A DNA stretch of 64,000 nt from Termitomyces sp. T153 (lineage: Eukaryota > Basidiomycota > Agaricomycetes > Agaricales > Lyophyllaceae). Made by a program: the position numbers and the translations under genes. Positions 24,507 to 36,317 of the stretch are shown here, in pieces (position 1 is the stretch's first letter; each line of letters begins with the position of its first letter). The notes beneath the pieces are model-generated. The model was not told the DNA's origin, ran no database searches, and saw nothing but the letters and a program-made list of their open reading frames with translations. The stretch is from positions 248,001 through 312,000 of the forward strand of contig JACKQL020000039.1 in assembly GCA_018296165.2 (NCBI GenBank). The letters are read 5' to 3'.

Positions 24507-26882
24507 TCAAGATGGAGGGGTCCCAGCACCAGCACGGGCCATCTTCTTATCATGTCCTTTCTTACGATTGTGGTTCGCCCTACTTGCTTTGTTCTTATCC
24601 TTCCAAGCCCTTTCTCTGGCGCTGTCAGCGCCACCGCCGGTACTCCCACCCCTCCCACCTCTGCTGCCGGTACCGCTTCTACCCTTACCACCGCCGCCGC
24701 CACCACGCCCTCGTACGCCGCCTAAGGGTCCGCCGCTCGAACTAGCGATAGTGACCAAAGGAGTCTCATGATGGTTCCCCGCAAACTCGTGTTTTTGAAG
24801 TATCCTATCTTTTCGAGGCTATAGAATCACGCATCAGCAATTAGTGTAAGAGTGAGAAAGAGGAATAGGGTTCACATTCTTATCCAACATAATTCTCCAT
24901 CCCTCAATCTGCTCATCAGTCCAGTTGGTTTGCATCTTCAAGTCTGCACGCGCTTTGCTCCTGCGCGTCTGTGCATCCCTGTCGAACAACTTTGGATCTT
25001 TGATGTACGCCAGCTCAAGGATTGTCTCTGCATCCAGAGATTTGGGTGGCCTCTCTACATCTTGGACGTCATCGTTATCGGTCTCCGAATCGTTACTCTC
25101 CTCCCCGTCGCCTGCAACCTTGATTCCACTAGGACCCGTATCTTCCTCCTCATCGAAGGCATAATCGGCTCCTCTGGGCTTGGAGGATGGGAAAACTTCC
25201 TCCTCCTCTTCATCAGAAATGGCCTCAGCTCTCCTCAGAATATCCGCCTTCATCTGCTCAATGAAGGACCTGTCTCTCAGCACATGTGACGCGTCTTCCC
25301 TGTAGATAGTGTAAATATCGTCGCTTCAATATAAGTAGAAGTAAGAGAAGGCCTACTTTGCTTTGCCAACGCGCAGCTTCGAGACATCCATTATTTCATC
25401 ATCGAACACGTTCTTTCGCTCGTTGACAAATCGTCCCACATCGTCCGCATCACTGATGGCTGTGGCCGCGGCCATAGATTCCAGATCTTCAGACGAAGGA
25501 GCAGAACCATCAAGGAGCGCCATGACCACTTTTTCCGGGTCGCCTCCAAACGTCGCGTATTCCAACAGCGCACGGACGTAGTTTGGCGCGTGGTCGGGGA
25601 AGATATCGAGAACTTGTGTGATCTTGATGTCGATATCAGGGACCGAGGACGTTGAACCTAAGGAGGATGTAGCTAAGGATGGGGCAACCAAGGTCGGCTG
25701 GGTAGCCTTGCCCTTTCCCTTTCTGCTCGTCGTATCTACCAAGCCTTGAGTGGAACGAAGTCTGCCTCCGTCGCCACGGTTATCGATCCCAGGAGCAATG
25801 CCGGATGACCTGATTAGGATCTTGAGTGCCCCTGCATCTTTGCGTCTTGTAGATTTGTCAGGTGGGGAGGACTCTAAGGATTGCAACATGGATTCTAGGA
25901 GGTCGAGACGTTCATCTTTCTCGGCGGCGTTGCGAAGTGCATTGGAGAGAGTCTTAGAAAGAGAGTATGATTCTTGGTAGTCCGCGAGAAGTGAACGATT
26001 GAAAAATGGAGTGAGTGATGTTGAGGAGGCAGTAGAGGAAGACGAGGGGAGTTCGAGGAGAGCGAAGATAATGCCAAATGCACGTTCGGAATGTGCAGCG
26101 AGGGCGCGTCCTGATGCAGTGGAGATATCATTGAGAAGAGAGGTGATGATGATATGGAACGCGTCGACCAAGTCAACTTTCGTCTGGACCCAGATCGGTT
26201 CCCACTCATCAACGGTACTACTTGCGGGATTGGGGTTTCTGAGGGTGGATAATCCACCGTATGACTGGGCGATAGATCCAAGGCCTTGATCATAGAGGGT
26301 AGCAAGGGCAAGAATGAACGCCTGGTTATGTGAGAAGCAACGAACAAGTTCTGGAGGAGAGGCGCGAAGGAAGGACACGGTACAATGTGCGGTCTTGCGA
26401 ATGGCGTACAGTCCCTGAGATGGGTTGAATAGGTATGTAAGGGCTGGCACGAAATCTGTCTCCACTGATTGGACGAGGACTGGGTTAGACCTGAGAGCCT
26501 CCTGGAAGATTGGCCCGATCTTTGACTCGTTCGTTTGTGCATAAATAATCGCGAGATCCAGAAGGGTCTGAGTCTCCAGCACTGGAGCGATTTTCTCTGC
26601 AAGGATCAAGGTACGCTTTCGAATGATTCTCTCATCCTTCGAAGTAGATCCGGACTGCCAGATTAGATTCTGCAAGGTCTGGAGAGCTGTGTCCTTGGCA
26701 TAGGATGTAACAAAAGCGCGTGCTGCTGGAGAATCGCGCTTTGAGGGCGGCAGCGCGATGGTTTGTAGGAGAGCAGATGATATAGTTTGGTTTACAGTGG
26801 CCAGTTGAGTAGGAGACAAAGATTTTCGTGCAGTAGTGGAGGGATAGGCGGGTAGACGGCGTATCATGTCGTTGCCCATCAT
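24507..26882 (-). CDS. CUE3: CUE-domain protein Cue3/Rqt3 (ASCC2 homologue, 753 aa)
   Basis: Exons 26882-25357, 25299-24876 and 24818-24507 close in phase. The N-terminal half is the all-helical ASCC2 body (LPAYPSTTARKSLSPTQLATV, ERIIRKRTLILAEKIAPVLE and so on). The CUE ubiquitin-binding domain is at about residues 425-470 (DIKITQVLDIFPDHAPNYVRALLEYATFGGDPEKV). An acidic region follows, then FDRDAQTRRSKARADLK, and the C-terminus is a Gly/Arg-rich basic tail (GGVRGRGGGGGGKG) ending in a lysine-rich motif. In yeast Cue3 is part of the RQT complex that splits collided ribosomes; human ASCC2 also recruits ALKBH3 repair. The 5' leader may contain an intron just upstream of the ATG (GGTGAGC ... CTGCAG at about 26950-26888). 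Confidence 0.9.
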
Positions 26883-27081
26883 GGTCACTGCAGGGGTTCG
26901 ATGTTGTCCATAAGCAAGACAAATCAACAATCTAAAACAGCTCACCCGAAGATCTTCCTCCTACACGCAGGTATCCCTGTATATTGAATTCAACGTATTA
27001 CCTGAAATTCCAGAGGCGAGGGGTTATCAATAGTACAATATTACATTATCCACTATTATCCAGCTCAAAAGAAAGGCCTCA

Positions 27082-29155
27082 TCATCTTCTCATAAAAATC
27101 TTCGAAAAGTAGCTCCGAAGTCCCTCTGCGCCGCCCACAATCGCACCAACGACCGCATCCGGTCGTATCACCACAACAGCCCATTCATCCGTGATTGCAT
27201 ACGCATCGTGAGCATGTCCATCCCGATCCTCAAACACGGAGGTAACGCCTTGACAGTATGCTGGTATTCCTTGCCCACGCCTCAAAAGTACGACAGACCG
27301 TACAACGTCCGGTGGAAGTTCTTTGAGCGCCCTAACAATTGCAGGACAGCGATCAAGCGCTCTTGAGAATATGAGGACAGTGTGATGACCTGGACTAAAG
27401 ATGTTGAATAACCGGTACGTCACTGCACGCTTGGAGATATCCACAAGGGCCGTAGCGTCAGGGGCACGATCGCCAGCACGCAGGGTTCCTTCAGTGCTTC
27501 CACCGTATGCGTCAATGGCACTACATGGCTCCTCCTCTTCCTCGTCACCAAAGTCAAAGTCTGAAAACTCGGCATCCTCAGCCCGTTTGCGTTCATCAAG
27601 CACAACAGAACTCCAGCGATAGTTTATACCAAGTTGAAGGAGCCCGTTCGCCTTATTCCACGATTCGCTTGCTTTTTCTGTGAATGTGCGCTTGAGGATT
27701 CGTGTTGTACGATCGAGCATTTCTCTGATGACGGGTATTCGTTCTTCGGAATATGTTCGAAGGAGGGAAGAGGAGGCTAGTCCACGTTGCACGAGTGCAA
27801 GCTTCCATCCCAGGTTATAGGCGTCTTGGACGCCGGTATTTATTCCTTGGCCACCGGTGAAACTATGGACATGCGCAGAATCTTGACGGTTCGATGAGAA
27901 AAGTCAACAATGATTAGACCTCTAGTTGGACGTACCACCAGCAAGAAAGACTCGTCCTTTCTGGAAAGTTTCAACCATGCGAATATTCGGGCTAATAAGT
28001 GGGTTAGGAACATGTCTTTCGAAACGAGGCGGTGCGACAAACATATAATGGTTCACCCAGGGTATCTCTTTAAACTTGAGGCCAGTTTTTGAGCCAGTGT
28101 TTTCCGCAAAGCATTTTCTTAGAACTTCCTCATTTGAAGATAGCAGACTGTGATTCACTTTGTGACCGGCGATAACGAAGGAAAATAGTCCAGGAGTTTC
28201 GGTAGGGCGAAAGCTGACGCTGAAGTTCGAATGTTACTGAAGAGGTTCGCATGTTGGCTAGATATTACTTACAGCATGCTGCTAGCATCGCCCCACATAT
28301 GCCAGTACTATAAAACATCAGAAAAACTGAATTGAAACAGTAGAGCAAATTACCTTTTGTGACAACCCCTCGACGTAGACATCACCTACGACATGATTCT
28401 CTATCGTTCGGGTCTCACCAAGAAAGGAGAATCCCGACATTTTCCGCACGATACCCCGTGCACCGTCTGCACCAATCATCCAATCAAAGCTACCATGCTC
28501 GGGGACACCTTCTACATTCGAACCATCTGAACCATGCCGCAATAGGTGTACGTTCACACCGGTTTCGTTCTGCTCGAAAGAAACAAGCTCAGTGCCAATT
28601 TCAACTTGACATTGAAGTTTGGCTAGTGTATCGCGTAGTATACCTTCGACATGGCTTTGGCCGAGGAGTACGATGTTGTTCTAAACTCGAGTGATCAAAT
28701 CACAGTGAAAGATTGGGGAAGGATGATACGTACATAGGGGCAAGATGGAGTGGGTTCGATGTGAGGGGACATGTCGAACTCGCCAATGGGGTGTGTGCCT
28801 TTTGGGAGTTCATATCGACGAGTCAAAGGTGGGGGTATAGCGCGCTTCAAAACGTCGTCTACGCATCCAAAACTATTGAAAATTTCTAGAGTGCGGGGCT
28901 GTTTTCGTTGGTATCCTGGACAAAAAAATAGGAAGGAAGAGGGGACATACCATAATGCCCGCACCGCGCTGTCCCAAGCGAGGTTCGGTACTCTTTTCGA
29001 TGATGCGCACAGACACGCCATTGTTGATGAGGGAAAGAGCACAGACAAGTCCCGAAGGACCACCTCCAACCTATGGCAAGCCGTCGGTTAACAGTGAAAA
29101 TTCCGCTGAACATCAGAACACGCACTATTAGAACATGAGGTGTAGCGGAAGGCAT
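27082..29155 (-). CDS. FAD-dependent monooxygenase, PHBH/phenol hydroxylase family (586 aa)
   Basis: Seven exons close in phase: 29155-29126, 29070-28951, 28898-28734, 28680-28354, 28307-28273, 28219-27936 and 27881-27082. The Rossmann dinucleotide motif is split by intron 1: VLIVGGGPSGL. The internal DG motif is DWMIGADGARGIVR, and the second FAD motif is [35 protein letters not shown]. These three together define group A aromatic hydroxylases (NAD(P)H + O2). The C-terminal third is the thioredoxin-like domain typical of phenol hydroxylases, preceded by an acidic loop (SDFDFGDEEEEE). The substrate cannot be read from sequence; roles range from phenolic catabolism to secondary metabolism. No biosynthetic cluster is visible around it. 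Confidence 0.9.
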
Positions 29156-29474
29156 CGATCAATAGGCGTGGGCCTCGACACGGAGCGTTCTAGAATATAT
29201 ACGTTACGGTCTATCATAAATTAACGCCGCCTAGACGGGGCCTTGCCGCTCTATAAACGTCCAGAACAGATGATCTGCAATTTGATCGTTGCATTTATTG
29301 CGTGTGGCATCAAACATTGCATGGCGATCTTATTTATTATTTGAAAAAAATGATGCCGCCAACTTGGACATAACTTTATGTTTTCCGTACTTCCCGGAAG
29401 AAGGCTTTAAAATATACATCCGCAAATCCGCGTATAGAAGTAGATAAGATGGCGATTAGATACAAAGTACAATT
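29156..29474. other. Intergenic interval between the TMA16 3' end and the monooxygenase start
   Basis: About 320 bp, AT-rich near 29320-29420. It holds the presumed promoter of the monooxygenase and the 3' end of TMA16. No gene was seen. Confidence 0.4.
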
Positions 29475-30161
29475 CTACCCCTCAATATCTCCCATTTCAT
29501 GATCCTCGGTACCCGATCCTCCTGATATTGATATGTGCTTTCCTGGCCGTGAGACGACTACTATGTCAGGGTCGGTGCTGGTTATTCGAACAAATCGGAG
29601 TAGCTGAATATACGCGGCCTCTTTCTGATCCCACCGTCGAAATAGCTCAACCGTGGCACGATGCGTAAGATCTATGACCTCTGCTTGGACGTCTAATAAA
29701 GCTGCGTTTGGTGAAGCTTCACACTCACCCATCCCGGTCCGATATTCCTCTGCTTCTCGTAGCTTTATCTCCTGCAATCTCACTTCTTTTGCACTCTTGG
29801 GCCGTCCTTTGCGCCGAGCAGCTTGTTCCTGCTCGAGTTCCTCATCAAATCTTGATAACCAGACATCCCTGATGGCAGAGTGAAGCTCAGAGAGGGTGAG
29901 AACGCCCTCTTCTGGGAGTGCTTGAAAGAAGAAACCGTAAAAGTCGACTATTCCGCCCTTGGTTAGGAGACGTCGACCTCTGTTGGCGAACGACATACCA
30001 AGAGAGTTTTGCTTTTGGCTACGTCTTGACGCAAGGTTACCGAGCTTTCCCTTTCTCAAAGCTTTTCGTGCAAGCTGGTCTGCTTTGCGTGACGAGGGAT
30101 GGAAGATCTTTTCTTTCTTTGGGGCAGAAGCCGCCGTTTTTGGTGTTTTGGACGGTGCCAT
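29475..30161 (-). CDS. TMA16: Translation machinery-associated protein 16 (Tma16, 228 aa)
   Basis: Single exon. The basic N-terminus (KEKIFHPSSRKADQLARKALRKGKL), the turn VDFYGFFFQALPEEGVLTLSELH and the following charged helix (LSRFDEELEQEQAARRKGRPKSAKEVRLQEIKL shortened here to its key segments) match Tma16, a late nuclear pre-60S ribosome-associated factor. The C-terminus is acidic (GTEDHEMGDIEG). Length fits the family. The start codon is shared with a divergent promoter facing the MOZART1 gene only 95 bp away. Confidence 0.88.
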   Translation of the reverse strand: MAPSKTPKTAASAPKKEKIFHPSSRKADQLARKALRKGKLGNLASRRSQKQNSLGMSFANRGRRLLTKGGIVDFYGFFFQALPEEGVLTLSELHSAIRDVWLSRFDEELEQEQAARRKGRPKSAKEVRLQEIKLREAEEYRTGMGECEASPNAALLDVQAEVIDLTHRATVELFRRWDQKEAAYIQLLRFVRITSTDPDIVVVSRPGKHISISGGSGTEDHEMGDIEG

Positions 30162-30256
30162 CGTGAGGGAGTGGGTAAAATGAAGCGTGGGAATTTCTAT
30201 TCATGCATGGTGATGCCACAAACTTGTTAAGGTTATTAGTGTAGAGTCCTTGTGCG
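30162..30256. promoter_or_regulatory. Compact bidirectional promoter between TMA16 and MZT1
   Basis: Only 95 bp separate the two divergent start codons, so any core promoter and 5' leaders of both genes must be packed here or overlap the coding regions. No clear TATA box is visible. Confidence 0.45.
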
Positions 30257-30576
30257 ATGTCTACGCGGGAGTCAGACCGCATTAGCTCTGCCCAACGAAC
30301 ACTTGACAGTAGGTTACAGCAGAAAGAGTAGCATGTTTCTGGACACCAACATGTCTTTTACAGTCCTCTTTGAGATGTCGCAGCTTTTGAACACGCAGCT
30401 GGACAAGGAGACACTGGCGACGTGTGTTGGGATGATTGAGGGCGGGGCCAACGCAGAGGCTTTGGCTGTCAGTAGTAGTTTGACTTGACTGGGAATAGCT
30501 GACGACATTGGTGCAGGCAGTCGTGCAGGAGCTGCGACGCGAGAGCGGGACGACGGAGGGAGGAAGCATGCGTTGA
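30257..30576 (+). CDS. MZT1: Mitotic-spindle organising protein 1 (MOZART1), gamma-tubulin complex cofactor (71 aa)
   Basis: Three short exons, 30257-30308, 30364-30467 and 30517-30576, give 216 nt in phase. The whole protein aligns by eye to MZT1: LFEMSQLLNTQLDKETLATC, then CVGMIEGGANAEALA and VVQELRRE. MZT1 binds the N-terminal helices of gamma-tubulin complex proteins and lets the ring complex dock on spindle pole bodies; it is essential in fission yeast. All three exons are below usual gene-finder limits, so it is easily missed. Phase at intron 1 makes the junction residue Ile. The TGA at 30574 is followed 183 bp later by the start of the Zds1-like gene. Confidence 0.9.
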
Positions 30577-30759
30577 GAGTGATGGGATGTCATCTGATAG
30601 AGATAGAAGGGGGCAGGAATGGCCGTTGAATAGATGTAGCCATGAGACAAAGTTTGTGGGAGTTGTCATTATTGAACGCCCATTTACTTTGCGCCGCCAC
30701 CCTCTGCTTCGTCTCGTCATCAGGGCGCCTGCCACAGCGCACCTCGTCCTTTCTCTCCA

Positions 30760-33467
30760 ATGCCCGCCGGTCTCCAGCCCTCTGAGTACGACATACAGCG
30801 CGAGGTCGAGGCCCTCAGAGACATCCGTCGTCGTTCTGTCACTCCCGGCGCCCTCACCATCGATCTCGACCTCCCCAACCAGTCTTCCCCGATTTCTCCA
30901 ACCTCATATCGCCTCTCGCCGTCCGACGAGTCTTCATCTGAGAGTGCCAGCGGATCTGGCACAAGTAGCTCTGAAGGTCCTCCTCAGACTCCACCCAACC
31001 AGGCAAACGACACATTCCCTCTCTTTCAGTCCCTATGGGTCCCTGCCAGCGTACATCCTGAGATAGCCCCAGCAGAGTTCCGAGCTTTTCTCAAGGAACA
31101 TGCCAGGCTTTCCCCCTCTTTGGAAGACGGGTCAGGTCCTCTCGGGCGATCAGGCTCTTTTTCTTCTCTCGCGTCGTCCTCGGGTCTCGGCCGGAAGAAG
31201 TCAATGCTTAGTCGTCAGTACAGGCCAGACGAGCATGATGGCGTTGAGAATGAGAACATCGTCCCTCTCAGGCGAAATCGCAGCAGCTTTTACCATAACC
31301 AGGGACCTCAACTTACCTTCGATGACCTGCAGAAGCTGGAAAAGCTAGCAGAGGAGGCTTCGGTCAGCGATGACCCCTCACGACTAAGAGTCGTGTTGAG
31401 GAGAAGTTTGAGCATGAATGTCCCGCCATCAGGTACGTCTACATCACAAATACTATATGCATTTCTCATGGACTACTAGCCCTTGGCAACATGGACGAGA
31501 TGCCCGATATGGACGAGGCGGATGTCCCCATCATTGTGCCTCCTCCCGGCCAAATTCTTCGACGAGCTGCTCGAACAAAAATACGGAAAGCTGGCTCGTC
31601 TGGGGATGGCGGAGGTCATCGCTTTGGTGGATCTCGTAGGAAGCCAACAAGGGCACAGACAGTTTTCGTTGAACCACGCTCGTCGGACGATATATCGTCC
31701 AGCGATCATGGAGACTCAGTGGAGTTAGGCCCTGGAGAACGTCGCAGTATGCATGAAGGGTCCGCTCAACGACCGGAATCCTTTAGCGAAGAAACGTCTA
31801 TATTTGACGCATACGCACGCGAGGACAGCGACGAAAGCCATACCCCGGTCATTATCAGCTCATCACCGCCTCCAGCCGAGATCGACCTCCTCGAAGAGCC
31901 ACAACCTCAACCAATTTCTGAGATTCAACCAGAGCTTCTCGAAGCTCTAGGTCCTGTCATACATCAGCCACAACCCCAACGTCTCCTGTCTCCACAACCT
32001 TCGGCCGAAAAGCAGCTGTCACGCACGCCATCACCGTCTGAGCCACCGTCACCCGCTTCATCCGCCGAGCGTCCATCCCTTTCTCAGTCGCCTCCTGCAG
32101 TGACTCTTTCACCGCCTCCGTATCTTCCTACTACATCTAGTCCACCGCCAGTTCGCAAGGAGAAGGACAAGAAAGGTTTATTTGGCAAATGGGGCGCAGA
32201 TAAAGGTGCGAAGAAAGGGAAACAGAGGGACTCCGAGAATAGAGAGCGTGCCTCAGAAAAGGAGAAAGATTCAGGTTTCTTTGGATCTCTTTTCGGATCG
32301 AAGAAGAAACAGGAAGAGGTCCCTCCGCCTCTGCTATCGCCTGGTCAATCCGGGCGTGAAACAGCTCAAGCATTACTTGGAGCGCCCAAATCTAAGACCC
32401 CCGTATCCTCCGGACTATCATCAGGCATAGGTCCCAATAACTACTCAAGATACCCGATTCACGTAGAGAGAGCCATCTACAGGCTAAGCCACATCAAACT
32501 GGCAAATCCACGGCGCCCACTCTACGAGCAGGTACTCATAAGTAATTTGATGTTCTGGTATCTAGGCGTCATCAACAAGACGCAGAACCCACAGTCTACG
32601 CCCAATGTGCAGGCGCAGACGGCACAACCACCCACAGGTTCGGCGGAAACACACCATACAGACGATACGGAGGCTGAAAGGGAACGGAGGGAACGGGAGC
32701 AGCAAGAATTACGGGAAAGAGCAGAAAGGGAGAGACAGGAAAAAGAACGATTGGAGCGGGACATGGAGATGAAGAAGAAGGAATCGGGACGAAAAGGCTC
32801 ATTGACAAAGGCACCACCACCTGGAGTAGGTCGTCGTGCAGAAATGCCCGTAAGGGGCCCACAGTATGAGATGCAACACCGTGAAATGCAGCAGGAGTAC
32901 AATGGATACAACGGTCAATTTCAACAGGGTGGCTTACCTATACTTCGGTCTACGTCTGCCCCCGCGCTCAATACCAACGGACAGCCACAATATTCACAGC
33001 AGAACAACCCGCCACAGTTGATGCAACCGCAAGCGACGCATCCCGGGGACATATTTTACTATACAGCAGACAACATACCTCAGCAGTCTAGGCTACCTCC
33101 CGGTGCGATGTCCCCAGAACAACAAATGTGGTATAATCAGCAATCCCAAGTGCAGCGGCAGCCCTCGCCATCTCTACCGTCTCCGCCCGTTCGACCACGT
33201 TCGCCTCCTGCGCGTAATAACGGACGGTACAACCCCAACTCATCACAAGAGCACACCGCTCTTGATAACGGCACTGAACATCGAATGCCTGTACGCTCTA
33301 TTTCTGATACAGCTGTGCCAAGTCAACCGATGACCAATGGTAAGATGCGGAAAGTGGCTAGTGCGCATGCCGTTGTCTCTAGCGATTGGCAGGACCCTGA
33401 TGTCGGCGTGAACGGGGAAGAGGAAGATATGCCGCTAGCTATGTGGCAGCAGCACCGGCGACGGTGA
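30760..33467 (+). CDS. Zds1/Zds2-like polarity and PP2A-Cdc55 regulator (886 aa)
   Basis: Exons 30760-31432 and 31480-33467 close in phase. The N-terminal section holds the conserved EVEALRDIRRRS, TFPLFQSLWVPASVHPEIAPAEFRAFL and KKSMLSRQY motifs of the family. The diagnostic Zds C-terminal domain lies at about residues 540-590 (SRYPIHVERAIYRLSHIKLANPRRPLYEQVLISNLMFWYL shortened to its recognisable parts). Here that domain is followed by a 290-residue Glu/Arg coiled stretch and a Gln/Pro/Asn-rich disordered tail instead of ending the protein. Yeast Zds1/2 bind the PP2A subunit Cdc55, control mitotic entry/exit and affect polarity and septins. The family call is firm; the function in this fungus is inferred. 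Confidence 0.87.
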
Positions 33468-34680
33468 TGTTGGTGGCGTGTATTGATCCATTCTGCCATT
33501 GTTGCACCTGTGTGGGTCTTGGACCTCATCTTGCGTACACTCGTTCTATAGATCAATATCCTCGGATTTCCTGACGTCTTTTCCTATCCCCTTTGCTCTC
33601 GTCGTCATCATTCGCATATCATCCCTTGTTTAACACAACCACATGTTCCATACCTCATATGTTCGACGCATACAACTCATATCTTACCAAGTCCTCATTC
33701 AGTTCTCACTTACAAATATGTATTGTGCTTACAGGCACGAGTTCCTCTGGAACGGACTACTTAATTAACATAAAGATGGAGTTTTTTTCACACTAGTTTT
33801 GCCCTCATCTTTTGAGTTCCATTAGGGTTCAAAGTTTCCCATGGATTCCATGCACAAAGGACCCCTTGCTCGGCGTTGGTTGATGGAGAGTTTGAAGGCT
33901 CAATGTAAATGGGTGAGTCATTGATCCGGGCGCAGTGAAATTATCCTAGGCTTCCTCGTTAAGTATTGCTACTCCAAGCCAGTCACATCGAGCTCCACTT
34001 TGCTCGTGCTAACTGAAAACTTCTCTTCGAGCCGCTCTACAAGGACAATCTTGGAGATGATATCTTTGTTAGGCGAATAACTCTCATCTTTTCAAGTCAT
34101 GCCTCCTCATCGGCACTTTTAGCAGAGTTGACTCATGATCCATTATTATAGAAACGGCTCACTATGCACATTCGTTGGAGTATCGATGATGGCAACATGT
34201 ACATTTGCTCGTGTTACTTGCGCTTGCGAACAAAAATGCTTGGGATGTCCTTTCTGCTGTTGGGTAGACACATCTAACGACTTGCGGAGCTATCATTTTC
34301 TCTATTGCCTACTTTTTTCACACCTATGAAGCAATGTGTCAAGGCATTTGGTCGTACATGTAAAGTTGTCTCCACCGATTCCAAATAACCAAGTTGGACA
34401 TGTGTGGTTTGCACGTGGTCCTTATGGTAGCTAGACTGACTAATTCTGCGTCCGTGACCGATTCATAGAGAGAGTCTAGCTTCAAGTCATGATGAGTTAA
34501 TTGCTGGGAGTTAAATCATATCCTACTAGGCGACCACTCCAGCGGGCCGAAGATCATGTGATGGAAAACATCACGGGCTGCGGCGCGATCGCTGAACGAC
34601 ATTAGCGAGGTCTTGTCATTGCTTTCCGACAGTCCGACCCATAGGATCCCTACTGAATACACGTATATCTCTCTCGAAGC
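33468..34680. other. Intergenic interval of 1.2 kb between the Zds1-like and ARPC2 genes
   Basis: Lower GC than the genes on either side. Short reading frames (for example 34135-34329, Cys-rich, 64 codons) have no recognisable family and no splice context. It presumably contains the ARPC2 promoter; no RNA gene or repeat was seen. Confidence 0.4.
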
Positions 34681-35854
34681 ATGATTCTACTTGAAGTACC
34701 ATCCATGCTTTTTTTATCACTATACCTTTGACTGAACCCACCCGCATAGTCACAAAACTCCATTATCCAAACCACTCTCGCAGAGAAGATTGCCAAGTGA
34801 GGTCAATGAATCTATTACCGAAGGAGATCTGGCTCAATTCGTCAGGCCTTCATCCCTCGATGTTCAATTTGTAGACTTTGATGGCGTTCGGTTCCATCTA
34901 TCAACGCCAGAACGCAAGACATCTCTTCTTCTCTCCATGCACATTCGGTGCTGGGACGAGCTTGTAAAATATGGAGCTTTGGAAATACTCAAGCGGGAGT
35001 ATGGGTCGATGCTGACTGCGCAACCTGAACACGAATATAACGTGAGTTTGGTGATTGATCTTGAGCAGGTACCACCCGATGCAGGTAACTTTATGAATGA
35101 CTTCTCATAAGACATACTGAATTCCTTTCAGAGACTCGCGAAGCGTTCATCTTGTCGATTGCCTTACTTAAACGCAATGCTCTAGCTGCTCCATTCGAGC
35201 TTGGGTTTAAGACTCAGAAGGAGCTGGAGGCGTCAGGGGGCTCACAGGGAGAATTGATGCAGGTTCACTATCGTGACGAGGAAGCTATCTACGTTCAGGC
35301 TGCTCCAGATCGCGTCACTATTATCTTCTCCACTATATTCAAAGATGAGACCGACCGTATCTTTGGAAAGGTCTTCCTTCAGGTAGTCTACTGGTTAGCC
35401 ACTTTTCCGGGTACTAACATGATGCACGATAGGAATTTGTTGATACTCGCCGTCGGCTTCCAAACGTCCAAGATGCACCCCAGGTTTTGTATACTAATCG
35501 GGACCCTCCACTTGAAATTCGCCACGTCCCCGGCCTTCGCAACACAGATGATATTGGTTATCTCACCTTCGTCCTTTTCCCGCGCCATTTCGCCAATGCT
35601 TCCATTGCTTCGAATACCATTTCGCACATCCAACTCTTTCGTGATTACCTCCACTATCACATCAAATGTTCCAAAGCATACATGCATTCAAGGATGAGGC
35701 ATCGTGTGGCGGAATTCCAGAAAGTTCTGAATAGGGCCAAGACGGAGGTAGCGACAACAGAGAGGAAGACGGTAACGTATGTATCGGACTTTCTCACTGT
35801 CTGGTTCCTTGACTAACGATCGTTACTAGTGGACGAACGCTTGTAACACGGTGA
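34681..35854 (+). CDS. ARC35: Arp2/3 complex subunit 2 (ARPC2, p34-Arc)
   Basis: Six exons close in phase: 34681-34695, 34750-34796, 34846-35084, 35132-35382, 35433-35776 and 35830-35854 (306 aa). The first exon encodes only MILLE, exactly the ARPC2 N-terminus. Conserved blocks follow: [134 protein letters not shown], and the terminal GRTLVTR. ARPC2 forms the core scaffold with ARPC4 and contacts the mother actin filament in branch nucleation, needed for endocytic actin patches. The last exon is 25 nt. Confidence 0.94.
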
Positions 35855-36317
35855 TTATATTTTATACAGTGCTTCTCATCTTCTATGAAAGCCCAATTTT
35901 CATGATGTGCTTGTACGGCATGCCGCATTTCGTACAAGCGTTAACTTTGACTCTGCTCCTTCGCCAAGTCCGTAAGCGACAAGTTCTGGGGAAACGTCAT
36001 AATTACCCCGGAACCAGTTCTTCGCAAGTTCTCTCTTGTTGCTGCAGATCGACGCGGCTGTTACTGTAACTGGCCTGTATCTGCAGCAGCAATAGTTTTT
36101 CTGAGTGAGAAAATCCCTTATCCCCTCAACCCTCGCGGGAGTAAATATTATGAGGACTCGAAGCGAAGTAAGTAGTCCGGAGTTGCTGACGTAAGGTGCC
36201 ATGAATTTTGGGGCCGATCATAAGTTTGACCCCAGAGGAGCGCTTTACTTCTTTTTACCTTCCAGAATTACGGTCCCTGCACGTCGTCCTCGCCAGGCGT
36301 CCGCTTTCTGAACCGCT
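35855..36317. promoter_or_regulatory. ARPC2-ACC1 intergenic region, presumed ACC1 promoter and leader
   Basis: 463 bp between the ARPC2 stop and the ACC1 start codon, same direction. Contains short palindromic stretches such as GGCGCGCGCC just inside the first ACC1 intron boundary (36357-36365). No separate gene seen. Confidence 0.4.
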
